Part shown: piece by piece, positions 43,900-56,999 of the stretch
Numbering within the stretch: position 1 is the stretch's first letter
Layout of the letters: the number at the start of each line of letters is the position of its first letter
Assembly (NCBI RefSeq): GCF_000237925.1
Contig: NC_031498.1
Coordinates: 4,014,229 to 4,078,228 of the forward strand
Origin: Schistosoma mansoni
Taxonomy: Eukaryota > Platyhelminthes > Trematoda > Strigeidida > Schistosomatidae
DNA: 64,000 bases
Direction of reading: 5' to 3'
Made by a program: the position numbers and the translations under genes
The notes under the pieces: generated by a model
Told to the model about the DNA's origin: nothing
What the model saw: only the letters and a program-made list of their open reading frames with translations
Databases searched by the model: none

Positions 43900-46490
43900 G
43901 CTAAGTTTAAGAAGTCCTGTAGAATTGCAACGAAAACAATCAACCAAAATTTAAGAAAACGAACACTTTAGACAACATCAATGCTTTACAAACTACCACA
44001 ATTATTGTAGATTTTCTAACAGCATCTATTCCTATCACGACTGTATCACTTGTTAATGAAAGTCCTCAGTTACCACAGAAAACTGGAAGTATAACATAAA
44101 CCATGAAAAATTTAGATCTAACCTCTGGCAACTTGTATGCCTCTAACATTGGTATAGATCTTATTGCTTCCGATATTATGTCTTCTACATGAATCACAGA
44201 GACATAAATACAAATATCCCTTCTTGAAATACAGGGGTTTTTGTCCACCTGAAGAATTTTAATCAGCCAAGAAATCTGTCTGGTTTCAAAGCGAACACTT
44301 AAAAGATTTTAAGGCCCTAACAGTGAGAATTGAGCATCCTGGTCCTCAAATTATGAAGGATTTTATAAGACCCCGGTATCTAAAGGTAGTCAACCTCCAA
44401 AAATTGTATGATAGTTAAAACTCACAGACAATAGACAGCCTATTGGGATGACAATTTATGATCCAATTGAATAAATCTCACATGTCTTCCACTCATGATA
44501 GCTTCCACAACAGTAATGTAAGTATACTTGAAAGAAGTAGTGATTCACATATTTACTCTATCTATTGTTTAAGAACTTTTAAAGCACTAAGCTTTTATTG
44601 TTAGTAGTATTCATATTAAGGATAAACAAATTGGAATTTTTCTAGCTTCATTTTATACATCGTATTATTGAGAGTAATGGAAAGTTAGACTTCAAATGTA
44701 GATTCACCAAACTAGGACTTGGTCCTTTATGGAGTCAACAGCTTAAGTGGTGAATGATTTTTCTCCATTCTCTATATTATATAAATTATCTTTGACACCC
44801 AGTAAAACAATCCAACACTCGTTACTCAATATCGAAGAGTAATGTTCACCCTGAATCCACTTTTAGTAGAAGAACTACTTCATAGGTAAATTTTCTGGAA
44901 CCTGAGACTGCCTGGCACCATATGTCGGTGAAACAATTTCGCCAGCGTTTGTTCAGTGCATGGATAATTTTTTCACTTCTGATAATGCCTTTGAAATGTT
45001 TACACTAGAGATCATATCTCAGTTCATCAGTGAAACTACACTATTATTACTGAGAATACATATCAAGCTCACTTTACTTTATTACCAAGGTGTATACTCC
45101 AATAATTTTGTTGTACTCTAATAATGATACGATTTATGATTATGCATTTTTTTACTGAATCATATGATTTATTATTATTAATATCATCGTGACAAATGTT
45201 CACCTAAAGCAATCTACAAATTATACCAATCGACAATATGCTCTTATATCTTTTAACTGGTTCATCTATATTTCAAATAACCTGATCATAACGTAAGGTA
45301 GTGTGCATTCGATAATCATTACAGAATATATATTACGATTACTATTATTATTGTTATTATTATTACTATTATTTCATCGATATTTCTACCAGATAGTTTA
45401 GTTTCAAATATGTTCGATTTCATTACTTCAGTCATCATGAACTTAAACATTGAAACTAATCAAAATTATAATCGTAAAGTATTTGGTTGTTCATCACGTA
45501 AAATAATACTGTAATGACTTCATTCCAATCTTCTATTAGTACAATGTAATTGAAAATATTTTGATTAGTAAGTATGAAAAACGTGTCTACTGTGTACTGT
45601 CCATTTAGAGGAATGGAGGTCTTGAATGAATTAATGTAGGTACATTGATAAGAAGTCTTCAACATAGCCAAGAAATTTATTTGATTCTCATTCGCTTTTA
45701 ATGTTTTCTTTGACAAGTATCAGTGAAATATAAAACTATATTCATCATGAAAATATCCTCACAAACCATTAAAGTGTATAATAATATTGTTTCGATTGTT
45801 GACTAGCTTTTAGGTAGATTTTTTAAAATTCTTGTGAAAAATCTTGATTTACAGAATCAACCACATTTCGAGTGATGCGGTAATTCACCGATGGAATTGG
45901 TTAATAATTACGTTATACAACAAATCTACTAGAACTAAACATTACGGACAAACTATCAGGTGATAGGAATCCAGATCTTCAAGTCAGTATCAGTTATCCT
46001 AGGACTGTAAATATACATTGTTAGTAAATATAAACCAGGGATAAATCTAGATCTATGAATACAGGTTTGTTTTGTTCTATCGTTTGATACCAAAACAAAC
46101 AGTGTATTTATTCAAGTCATTAAAAGTGTTGTAGAGACAATTAGTTATTTTAATTGAATAGAACAAATCCTATATCGTCATTAGTATGGATTTAAATTGT
46201 AGCTCTGCTGATATTTTTGACTGAATTTTGATCAGTTCACGTTGATAATATTTGTGTAATGTGTGCATTGCCTAGAAACACCTCTAAACTCGTTAGTTAT
46301 TTCAAATAGGTGAATCAGTTTATTTATTCCACCGTAGGTTCACTGGTTATTTAATTTCCATTTTTATCAGCTACAGTTTCCACATACAGCCAGTTTCTCA
46401 TTGTTTCAGTCCCTTGAAAACCTAATCTTAACAATACAAAGTATTCTTTTTAACTACAAATGACTCAAACAACAAATCTTCCCCAGATAA
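43900..46490. other. Intergenic, nothing recognised
   Basis: AT-rich with ATT-type simple repeats near 45340-45375. Fragments at 44270-44410 may be old transposon coding sequence, but I could not place them in a family. Confidence 0.4.
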
Positions 46491-46501
46491 TTTGTTGATT
46501 A

Positions 46502-46870
46502 TGTTGGGGCGATCCTGAATATTTCTCGCAATAGACATGACAAGATCAGGAAACATTAAGAAGCATTTTATTCAATCAGCGTTTGATTAGAAGTTTTGCT
46601 AGAAATATCGCGAAAATGAAAAGTCACATGTAGAGGTTCTGATTGGCTGGTTACTACTCTACTACTATGTTTAGTAGCATCCCAAAATTTTCGGGAAAAC
46701 CCAAGGACTTCTAAAATACTATAAAAATCCTATATTTTCTGTACATAAATGAACCTTTAAAGTAAAGTGCTTCTCGTATATTTTGCACCTTTTCTCTCGT
46801 GTTCAAGTCGCTGTGTAGTTCTAGCTTGGAGATAACGAGACTATCTTAGGATCCGAATATAGCGTTCAAT
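46502..46870 (+). mobile_element. LTR-like sequence, solo
   Basis: Begins TGTTGGGGCGATCC and contains CAAT-like (GATTGGCTGG), TATA-like (ACTATAAAAATCC) and an A-rich stretch before a GT-rich end near 46860, the usual order of U3-R-U5. No retroelement genes are attached. Fossil solo LTR of an unidentified family; also possible is an unrelated promoter. Confidence 0.35.
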
Positions 46871-47519
46871 CAGCAAGACTTATTAGATTAAATTAAAGTC
46901 TGATTGAAATAAATAGAAATTACCATATAAATATAAAGTGATTAAAAAATGGGGTGAAAATAATTTAGAAACAGTAAATTAGCAAGACTTTTCTTCCAGA
47001 AGGTGAAAATTCAAATTTTAAAACGTTATACAATAAAAATTTATAAAGATGATATTTAACGAAGTATCTATGCAATTTGTAACCACGTCAATACAATCAA
47101 CTAACAGTTTAATTTTTCCCCTTCTTCCCCCCCCCTCATATATTACTTTAAGTTTCAATAACTAATTGCTAACACGTTTAAAAATTTATTTGAACAATAA
47201 TATCAATTGAATATTGAACAGATGATAAAATATCCCACTGAAAACTTCTTATACTTCCTTTTTCTATTCTGGCTTGACAAATGTGCCCGTGTGTGTGTGT
47301 GTGTACGTTCGAAATTATTTAATGAGAAGATAAATTATTATTCTCTTTCTCTCTCTCTCTTTGTTTTTCTCAACTCTTTTCACAGCATCAACAAACTTTT
47401 TCTTAGGAACATAAAATGCTCATAAAATTTTTTAAAATTTCTTAATGGAGAATAGTCATTAAATTTTTGAAAAATATAAAAAAATTAGCGAATGTTTATT
47501 TTTTTCTTAAGAAAATTAT

Positions 47520-47610
47520 CATCATAGTTGACAGTGGAATTCAAGATACTCGTTTTGTCCTATATTAAGCTCTTCAGATGAATATACTTACATCTGAGTT
47601 GATTTTTAGA
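47520..47610 (-). repeat. Decayed hammerhead of Sm-alpha type
   Basis: Minus strand: CTGAAGA, GCTTAATATAGGAC, AAAACGAGTATC, TTGAATTCCACTG. The order is that of the Sm-alpha ribozyme, but stem II and the GAAA core are damaged. Confidence 0.5.
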
Positions 47611-47869
47611 CTAACACATATGTTCAGTAATTTACGCTTTTCACTACTAGCCTGTTGTATCTTAGTGAAGACATAAGTATGGGTAACTTTTGGGATCTAT
47701 TAACGAACGATTATTCTATATATATTTCTATTGTATAACTATTCAGCAACCGGATTATGTATATCTATATTCATCTTATTATAAGCTTCATTTTGATCTA
47801 TGAATTATTATTATTATACAATTTACTGTTCCTAAATTATACTCAGTTTATTGATTACTGTCTCCCACG

Positions 47870-48730
47870 TTCACAGCCACACTTGGCTTGATCTTGTACA
47901 AATATTATTTTCCAGTTTATAGTGTGATGTGGTCTGTCTGTCTGGTATATAAACAGAGTATACTTGAAATAAATGATTCACATAGCAGAAGCTGCAATTA
48001 GTGTTCTGGACTTAGTTGGAAGGGCTAGGCGGACAAGTGATCAATAAGGACGCTAGACTGCTCATACCAGTTGAACGTCATTGTTTGGGCATAGTGCTAA
48101 GATTTGAAAATTCGTATTTCGATTGGTGGATAATTCACTTGATAAAAGCCGGACATAAGATCAATAACGAATCAGCATACGTCCTTTGTTTATTTTGTAA
48201 AGTCATAACAAATTGGTGACGGCCTTTTTATAAAATCACAACATATATATATATATATTGTCGAGGGCGGTTGTTAACTTTTGAAGCATGTCAGATAGAG
48301 GTATCTATGGTCTTTCGCGCAGACTTGGTTCATCCACTGGTTGAGGGGCTCCTCCTGGTCCTCATGGACCCTCATATAGCATGCCACCTCCAAGCGCCCA
48401 AGGGACCAGGAGTAGTAATGGTCCACCTTCTGGAGGATACACTTCGTCGAATTCTTCGAGATCTCACGCTCCGCCCGGACAGAATGCTGATGCATTATTG
48501 GTGACGAAAACAGCTTAATAATCTGATGTATACGGTCGATCATTGGGAATGATATGGTTTTATCTATCACACAACCACTGTCGAACAAGTATGATAAATG
48601 GAGCTGTGCATTGTCGTTGTTTGACCATTTCCAAACCACTCAGGGTGACGTTCACTTATTCGTTTAGTGGTATATCCTATATAGCATCCGCCATGGGATC
48701 AGCTGAACCAGTAGTTACCCATTAAAATAG
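47870..48730 (+). mobile_element. LTR retrotransposon 5' end fossil
   Basis: An LTR-like block (about 47870-48215) has a TATA-like GGTATATAAAC, an AAATAAATG poly(A)-like signal and a 3' edge near AACAAATTGGTGAC. It is followed by a leader with a short (AT)n run (48242-48259) and a gag-like start near 48289, rich in Gly/Ser/Pro (SMPPPSAQGTRSSNGPPSGG). TTGGTGAC is the usual form of an LTR end plus primer-binding site. No pol was seen, so only the 5' end remains. The fossil is broken. Gypsy-like is a guess. Confidence 0.5.
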
Positions 48731-48759
48731 GTAGAACCAGGCAACCTGTCTTTTATCTG

Positions 48760-51190
48760 AGTAGACGCTACTAATTAATTATATGGTAGAAAACAACGGT
48801 TAGATGAGTAAGAATTCGATCTAACCGCAATGACTAAACCGTTATTTGGAACACTGCTACTTGAATCACGGTTTTATTGTAGTTTCAATTAAAGAGGTTT
48901 CTTCCAAGTGATCTGTATCCCTGACTTCTTAAAAAGCACTTACAGATAATCTATTTTAACAAGTTTGTTATTAATGAGATATAACTTCTATATTGTTGAG
49001 CTATCTAAGTAGATTTTTCTTTGTACCCCTCGCAATACATCTAGCCAGATTTCTGTATAAAAACTGAAGAAGTGTGTGTTGACACACAGAGGATTTCTTC
49101 TGCTAAACGACTTTACAAATTCTAACCTCATCTCAAATCTACTATCTGTTATCACATCCATATAATCCGCATAAATATATTTTATTTTCTGTGGTGGATT
49201 TCCAAAGGCGATTTTCCTTCATAGAATACTCCTTTCAAAGTCATTAATATGCATTTTCAATAAATTTGTTTGAATAAGCACATGTTCAAGTATATTAGCA
49301 TTATTTTATATGTGAATATACGTTGTGCCAGAAAATGGTTCACGATATAGAAACTGAACAATTATTCTGAAAAACGCAAAACACACTTGAATTGTCGTTT
49401 ACATAAGGCTGTTTGACCAGCATTATATATGATCACTAATAGCATAGATTTTGTCACAAATTGATATCTATTTTGAAATTAGCACTGACTTTAGTGTGTA
49501 TTTCATCAGAAACATATAATCTTGTGTTCATGATCCTCTCTGAAAAACATTTGTTAATTACTAAGTTTACTTTATTATGAAAGTGAAAATAAATTCAACT
49601 AGTAGTAAGATAACCTTTTTCTTTTCGAATATTAAGGATTCCCATTCTGTTGTTCTAATTTTTCCTTTTCCACTTATTTGTCCCATGTGTTTCGGCGTTA
49701 AATCATACTACTTATAATTTTTGAGTAGTTTGAGCTTGCTTCGCTAATTTTACATCTCCATCATAAATACGAATCATTTCCTGTTTAACAGATTATATTT
49801 TTACTGCTATTTCTATATTTCTTTCAACATTTCTCTTTTTGTAACACTTTCTATTTTTCAGTGTTCTACTTTACGTATATTTATTTTGTTGTGAGCAAAA
49901 CGTTGCACGTAATTCATTACTTCTGTTCAACGCCAGAATTTTGGTGTTTTCTGCCTTATAGAATAAGTTATAAACCATTTTTATCCACATATCCGAAAAA
50001 TGAACTTTCCACTTTTTTTCCCTTTTAATGATGTAAACGACTTCTGAAGATCTCATGATTCTAAGTTTATTAACTTTTTTTTTTCTGGTTTTACATAAGA
50101 TAACGTAATTTCACACAAATTTAATTTTTTGCTTTAATTAATGAATTCTGAAAGGTAATTGTAAGGTGAAGTATTAACTAGTGTATTTAAAAAGCTAAGT
50201 AATAACAAGATGAACTTACTTTAAGTTTTTAAATGTCATCATACCTAAATTAGTCATTCAATTGGTGAGTTGTTTTGAACTCTAAAGAAGATCTATTTTT
50301 GTTTCTAAATCTAGTGAAGTATTTTTTCAAAAGGTTTAGATAGTCGAGTTGTGACAACATTCTGTTAGCCAATAAGGTATTCTGGAAATAAAACTGATTT
50401 TTTTTAGAAGTCAAATGTTCCCATTATGAAAACTCATCTGTTCGGTTAGGGACTGCTAACAGACTGGCGCATTTTCTTACCAGTGCCTCAAAAGTCCAAC
50501 CAAAAATTTTTAAACCATGCTGATGAAAATCTTGGTGGAAATAACTGATTGCTTGTGCATCGACCAGTTTACTAGTAAGATTATCTCGTTAAAATTCACC
50601 CATCTTTCTTAGTAAACAAAACGTTAAAAAACGCTAATCAGAAAATTAATTCAAACCATCTAGTGTGCGGCCTATGCTCCTCCATGAGGAATAACAGGCG
50701 TAAGAAAGTAAATAAGTACTCATTTTCACTAAGTTTCTATCATTTACTGGCGAAACGAAAAGGTTTTTTCCTTGGATCCATACTGTAAATCTTCACAAAC
50801 TGTATTCTGTATCGTGTAGGTGCTTTTCTTTTGACTATTAACTACAAAATAGCAAAAATACAATCGGTTAGCAACGAAAAATTACTACACTGAATGAGAA
50901 TAAAAGCGAACACTTGCTTGTATGAAGGGAAATGAGCAAGAGTGAATTAACAACAGTATTAATGTAAATACCTAAAGAAGTGAAGTATCATTAGTCATAA
51001 GTGCATCGAATGAATAAAGGCTGAATTTTGTGTTAACAAAGAAGTCAATTTTAGCTCAGAGACACAATACTTATACATTCGAAGTAGTTTAATATAGCAC
51101 ATAAATCTAATCTGTAATGCCACTCCTGTACTGGTTTATGATCATTAGAAGTATTCAAATCAATTTACTTACTAGAAATTTCAAGAAAAA
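48760..51190. other. Intergenic, nothing recognised
   Basis: AT-rich DNA without a convincing exon or named repeat on either strand. Confidence 0.5.
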
Positions 51191-51199
51191 GTGCAATTT

Positions 51200-51310
51200 A
51201 ATCCAAACAGGACTAGATCATCACAAACTAACGTATTGTATTTAGAATTCGTAATAGGTGGGGAATCCTGTACAAAGGAATCATTAGTTCGTACCATATG
51301 GTTCTTTTAT
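51200..51310 (-). repeat. Fragment of the 9-11 kb LTR
   Basis: GACTAGATCATCACAAAC, ACGTATTGTATTTAGAATTCG and ACAAAGGAATCATTAGTT match the inverted LTR copy at 10915-11000. A detached LTR fragment of the same old family. Confidence 0.6.
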
Positions 51311-51609
51311 TAACCTGAAAACGGACAGAACAATAATTCGAGTAGAAAACTTTGAGTTGGATTAGGCCGAAAACATCGGGAAAACGGTTGAGTATGGTAG
51401 TCAAGATCAGCCTACTGAAGGGAATTATAAACTGATCAGAAATGAAAATGAGTTTATCTTACCTTAGGAGATCCTAAGCTATGCACTATCCGAAACAGAT
51501 ATATTGAAAACGAAAGTGTGAAGTAAAATAGTGATATATATTATCAGTAAGATGTAGAAGTTCATCATCATGGCACCTAAGAGCTTGTAGTGTCTAGTAC
51601 TTTATAAAT

Positions 51610-52020
51610 CCCACATAAGTTATTCTAGGTTCCGGATAGACCAATTTACTCATTCTTCTCCAGTTACATGTTGACCGTATCAATTATTCTCTTAATAACC
51701 TTGACTGTTTTTATATGAGCGTGTGTTAATTGCTTACCCTGTTCATTACGTTTCGTTAACTTATTTTTGCCTGACTGTAAATATTGAGTCACGCTTGATC
51801 AGGAATAATTGACCCACTCTCTTTTTCCACTTCCTTTGCTTCGCTTTCCCCACTTCGTTTCCTTGATTTTCTTTTCAGATAAATGAGTGTATGAAATATA
51901 CGTACACAAACTTCATTATCGTATTTAACTTATTTAATTGCGTAACTCACAAACGCGACTAAAGTTGATAATTATATATGAGGATAGCTGGAATGTATAT
52001 AGCGTAACATTGTCATATGA
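51610..52020 (+). repeat. Penelope-associated terminal repeat, diverged copy
   Basis: Same order of blocks as 27.9-28.26 kb: GGATAGACCAATTTACTCATTC, TTGACTGTTTTTATATGA, ACTGTAAATATTGAGTCACG, GCTTCGCTTTCC, GAAATATACGTA. Clearly more diverged than the 28/29.7 kb pair. Confidence 0.65.
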
Positions 52021-52189
52021 TCAAACTGGAAACAGATCATGCCACCCCAAGCTAAATAAGATTTATCAATATATCTTCAAATAGTTCAAATGGTTAAATT
52101 GGTTGTGGACAGAATAGAAGAAGCTTTCGCTTAACGAGCTTCCGTGTCTAGTAGCAGTGGATCACCAATACCTCCGGGCAGGAACCTAG

Positions 52190-54760
52190 GTATATTAACG
52201 ATAATAGTATAAAAAGAAATTGGCAAATCATAATAAGATGTTATCCTTAGTCCTTAAGGATAGGTCAAGTTCCCTTATAAAGGACTCCTGGGAAGTCTCT
52301 TCGACTAGCTCAGTCGGCAGCGAATCCCAGCATTTGAAAACTCTTAAGGGGTAGAAGTTGTGTCTACAGTCCGTTCTGCTATGTTGGATCTCCAGTTTCT
52401 GAGCGTTACCCCTTAGGTTAGTATTGTGACTAAGCTTAAGTAGATTTTTAAGGGGATGACCAGAAGTGTTAAAGATACTGTAAGCCATAAGAAGGTCACC
52501 TCTAAGACGCCTACACCCTAACGGGTAAAGGCTAAGTGATTGTAGGTGCTGTTCATAAGGTTTGAATTTGAGTCCCCGAACTGATTTCGTGGCTCACCGT
52601 TGGATACGCTCCACAGCGTCCTTATCCTTTTAGAGTGAGGGTGAAATACTGTGTTTCCGTACTGTAGTATACGGTTGACCCTATCAAAAGATTTTGAGAA
52701 ATCAAGGCAAATGATGTCAACCTTACGATCATGGGTGCTTGTTCAACTGTCCACCGCAGTGAGCAGGTTGGTTATACACGAGTGACCCTTCCTGAAACCA
52801 TAGTGTTGGGGTGAGAACTTCAAGGATAATAAGTAGTGGTGAATACCATCGCATATCAGGGACTCCATAACTTTAGAAGGTATAGAGAGAAGGGTCACCG
52901 GTCAGTAGCTTGAGGGTTTACTGCGTCGACCTTCTCTGAAAATTGATGTGATGTAATCCAGCTTCCAAATTTCCGCTAGTTTGCCTTGACGTAGCGAGTG
53001 TGAAAACATCACGCTAAGCAGTGTTGTCAGGATTGAAGCTGCTTCTCTCAATATAACAGAAGGAATTATATCCGGACCAGGAGAAATGTATTTTCTTGTG
53101 TGCTGCAGTTCACGGAACACCAGGTCTGCGCTAAGGTTCACTTCGGAAAGTCCTGTGCAGTTGCAGATGAAGCTTTTATCAGTGTAGTTGATGTGGGTCG
53201 GTTGAAATTTCCGAGACTATTGTTCAGCCAAAAGGTTAGAGGCATCCCCGTCGTTATTGGTCGGACCATTAGGACCTAGAAGTTGGGAAACTCCAGTTTT
53301 GGCTTGTCGAAGAGAAGCTGCTTAACGGAATAAGCTTTTCAGATTGGAGACGAATTTATCGATAAGTCTGGTCTGGTACTAAAGTCTGTCTTCTCTTATT
53401 GCCTTTGTGCATATGTTCCTTATGTGTTTGCATTGCCTGTACGCGCCGTTGTTATCAGTTCGTTTATACTCAGCCCACAGTGCCTTTTGCAGTTTAGAGA
53501 ACGAAGAGTGCGGTTCTTGATGATTGTAAGTTGTTTGTAGCTTTTTGAGACCGTTTGAGGAACTGAATGCTTAGTAGCACATAAGAGCGTATGCAGTAAG
53601 AAATCCCAATGAGCATCAACTTCAAGTTGAGAGTGCACATCCTAATCCACCTGTTGCAGATAGTCCTGTACAGCTAACACATTTAACCGTTTAAAATTCC
53701 AGTGCCAGCTGTTAGTGGGATATCTTAGCTCAGTTTTGCTGACAAAACTGGAGGATCTAATGGCGTGATCTCTTTTCGGCAGAGGAGCAAGAATGGATAG
53801 GTCGTAATTTGTAAATACTCAGTCTAAGCACGACGGCGTCTGACTGTTTCTACAACGAGTTGCCGACGTCACATCTTCTAATAATCCCAGATTCTCAATG
53901 AGGTTGAAGAACCGAGCTTCAGTAGAGTTTTCACCTGCAATATAGGTATGTTCTGCGAAGTTTGACTGTTAGAGGCTCTATTTTTAGAGAGTACAGATTT
54001 CGTGTTTAATTCTCCCCAGAGCATTCTGTCATTTTTGCCCTGCAAACCGAGGGGAAGATCAGGTTTTCTGGTGCGTCCAGGTTCGGCACCTTATTGTTTG
54101 GAGGTCGAAGAGCGTTTCGCGAATCTAAGGCTCATGATGACTTGACGGACATTCTTGCGGGTAGACTGTGCAGCCAAGTCAACAGATAATTTCCGTTCAA
54201 TACTTGGAATGTTTAGCTTAAATGGTGACGCCTTATCCTTTTTAACTCTGTTAACATGGATCCAACTACCTACCGGGCTGTTATGAACCACTGTTGCATT
54301 CAAGGACTCTGCGCTGGGGGACCCATTTTTGCCAAGGTATTCAATTATCGTCGACGTCAAGATGGTGCTGAGTTTCAGCATGTCAACACTAGTGCATTTA
54401 CCTGCTCCACCGATGGTAGACCTGTCGATATCCCCCTTCTTGTTTACATTAAGCGTTACTGGTTTTCTACCCGTTGTATGACTGTCATTTACCAAATTTC
54501 CAGACAACTTGTTCCTTAGACCTGTCAGTTGGGCAATGATTTTACTCAGCAAAACTACAGTATCCGTGTTGCACACAACACATACTCACCTAAGATCCGA
54601 CTTTCTGAGTCTGCTGTAGGCAGCTGCTGCGAGATCTGTGCACGCTTCATGGAACCAACCTTTGCAGTTGTCGCACTGCATGCCTGATGTAACAGCGAAA
54701 CGGCAACCAGGTCTTTTGCATGAATATTTCATGACTATATTGATATAAACCGTCTTATAA
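52190..54760 (-). mobile_element. CR1-like LINE, nearly full span, RT core deleted
   Basis: Minus-strand landmarks in order: CKRPGCRF ... CDNCKGWFHEACTDL (54730-54640), a PHD-like zinc finger of ORF1; an ORF1 body (54576-54091); linker with SINELITTARTGNANT (53480-53420); RT blocks KYISPGPDIIPSVIL (53100-53050), GFRKGHSCITNLLTAV (52800-52755) and LDFSKSFDRV (52710-52680). Next comes the C-terminal region, ILQYGNTVFHPHSKRIR (52670-52620), RGNAQKLEIQHSRTDCR ... KCWDSLPTELVEE (52412-52300). The step from FDRV to ILQYGNTVF is abrupt: the segment with the catalytic YADD block is missing. Several frame changes also show that the copy is dead. The endonuclease region (53.7-54.0 kb) is poorly preserved. 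Confidence 0.8.
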
Positions 54761-54899
54761 ATACAAACAGAAAGCCTAGGACCGTTAAAAGAAACGCAGT
54801 ACACTAAAACGGGCAAAAATGGATATAGACGGGCTGCGCGAAAACTCAAGATAAACCGAATAGTAAGCTGAGGCAAAACTACAGTCAACTACAAAGTTG

Positions 54900-55680
54900 G
54901 GTGAAACTCAAAAAAAAGTAATTTACCGAACTTATAGCTCAGAATATATTCTTTAGATCAGAAATGGTACTTTTGTTGCGAAGGAACACAGCAAACGTTT
55001 GAGAAATACAAATCACGTTGGGACTAAACTTCCCGTTCGAAGTCAACATCCGATTAAACACTATTTGACAAAAGATGGTTGAATAGTGTTTCGGTCATTT
55101 GTTAATATGATGTGATATAGAACGATATCACTTCAAAGTCAGGCCGAGTAGATATAAATTTTTATGGAATCTTTCGTTGCGCCTGGTATATATGAGTCTC
55201 ACAGGCCTAGGAATTAACAACAGAAAACCTTTTCCTTAAGATATAAAAAGTTTATATGTTCTCAAGAGGTGAGATAGTGGACCATTCTTTTTAAACGAAT
55301 CCCCTGAACACCGATATCCCACTCGAACAGTCACTCAACTATTTTTGTTAAACAAATTATTACCTATATCTATTGCAATTACACGTCTACAAAAATGACT
55401 GAAATGAGATAGCTGTTGCTATGAGAATTCAGAACAATAGTAGAAGGTATATCTGCAATATAAAACAAACACTCTTGGAAGTAATCAATGATCTGTTATT
55501 CTTATAGTGGCTCATGATCTAACTTCATTTAGGGTGAGCGTATGAATATGTCATAAATATTCATTTTCCATTTAACTTCGAATCTTACACCCAGGCTAAC
55601 CTCGTTTGTGCAAGAGCAGTAATCATAAGCCAACGATGGATTCAGAAGTTATCCAAAGTCGTCCCTGCGCCAAACTAATG
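54900..55680. other. Intergenic, nothing recognised
   Basis: No gene or named repeat seen. Confidence 0.45.
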
Positions 55681-55689
55681 ATGCACTAA

Positions 55690-56030
55690 CCAGTAGGAGC
55701 AGCCTAAAGTAAACTCTGAATCCTTTTTGATCCTCGGTGTAGCAGCTTCACACTTAGCCCAGCCTGTCCAGTCCAGGACACAAACATTAGCCTTCGCCGT
55801 GACTCGTATATCTCACACATACGTGGCTAATATACAAACAGACCAGACTCTATCGCACTATAAGATGAGAAATAATAATCATATGGAATCTAGTCAAAAG
55901 TTGCTGTGAGTGCGAAGTACTGTAACTGATCAATTGGGAACATGTTAAGAATGGTAAATCGTATGACAGTAGCCAATAGGTCAAATAAAAGCTTGTAGTA
56001 GTATCGTTCACAACCACACAATCCTCAAGG
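55690..56030 (+). repeat. LTR-like interspersed repeat (copy 2)
   Basis: Diverged partner of 1200-1640: shares CTTAGCCCAGCC, ATACGTGGCTAATAT, AATGGTAAATCGTATGA and AATAGGTCAAATAAAAGCTT. The AATAAA signal near the end again suggests a retroelement terminus. Confidence 0.45.
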
Positions 56031-56039
56031 CTGAGTGTG

Positions 56040-56990
56040 AGATAACTGGAAAAACAGATATTCAAAAATTAACTCGGAGAGAGGGCCGACAAGGGAGAAG
56101 GTGGGAACATTTCGTTAATTAATCGGAAGGAATGACTCAGCCTCAAAGATGTGGTCATTCTGCATAACTTTTCTTTATTCACATTAAATATGTTATTCTA
56201 TCCCCAGCCTTAATGTGTTCTTCAGAAGTACTGCGTATCACAATCTTAATTGTCACAGTAAGATGAGTCAGTGTAGAAAGTGATGTGGCTTCCATATAAG
56301 ATTTTATAAGTTAGATCTTCAAGACAAACCTATAATTTTGAGATTAGGCCTATTATTGTGGTGGTAATAATACCGAACTAGACCATAATTCTACAGGCCC
56401 ATGATAAAAGAAATATGAATATACATTTATAATCTAGCTAACTAATAACTATCCAATAAGAACATGAGTAAAAATTGTCCATAATAACCCCTTGTAGTTA
56501 CCATTCATCTTGGAGCGATAAATGAGTCTGAAAAATAAATAATTCTGTAAGTCTTCGTCATTTTATGCTGACCTCATTAGTTTTAATGGACACATTTGGC
56601 TGAAGGTGGGTGCGCCATGCGATGCATCTCTTAGAACTGTTAGCCAGCTTAGTTAAGATGTCTTCAGATATATAGATAGACTTTCAAATATACCTTCAAA
56701 CCACTTCGATTCTGCCTTCTGATTTAATTGACTTGACGTACTTCGATTATAAAAGTGTTACATGTCAAGGCGTTGTCAAACTCCGAATACCTTTGGCATC
56801 TTTTGGGCTGAGCAAGAAGTGATCTGGTACATGAACTCGTAAAATACTAGTTTGTTCCTCGTTGGAACATTAACATCATATTTTAATTTTTATTTCAACA
56901 TATTGAGACATTTTTTTCGTATTTCCGGGTTTCTTTCCTCGTTCATTGGTATACTTTATATTTATCATGGTGGAATAGACTTGTAAGTTG
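56040..56990. other. Intergenic, nothing recognised
   Basis: No exon or identified element. Confidence 0.45.
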
Positions 56991-56999
56991 TTCGAACCA

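Noticed and set aside
48274-48639. 121-codon minus-strand open frame
   Set aside because: It is the antisense shadow of the gag-like start of an LTR fossil and has no recognisable domain.
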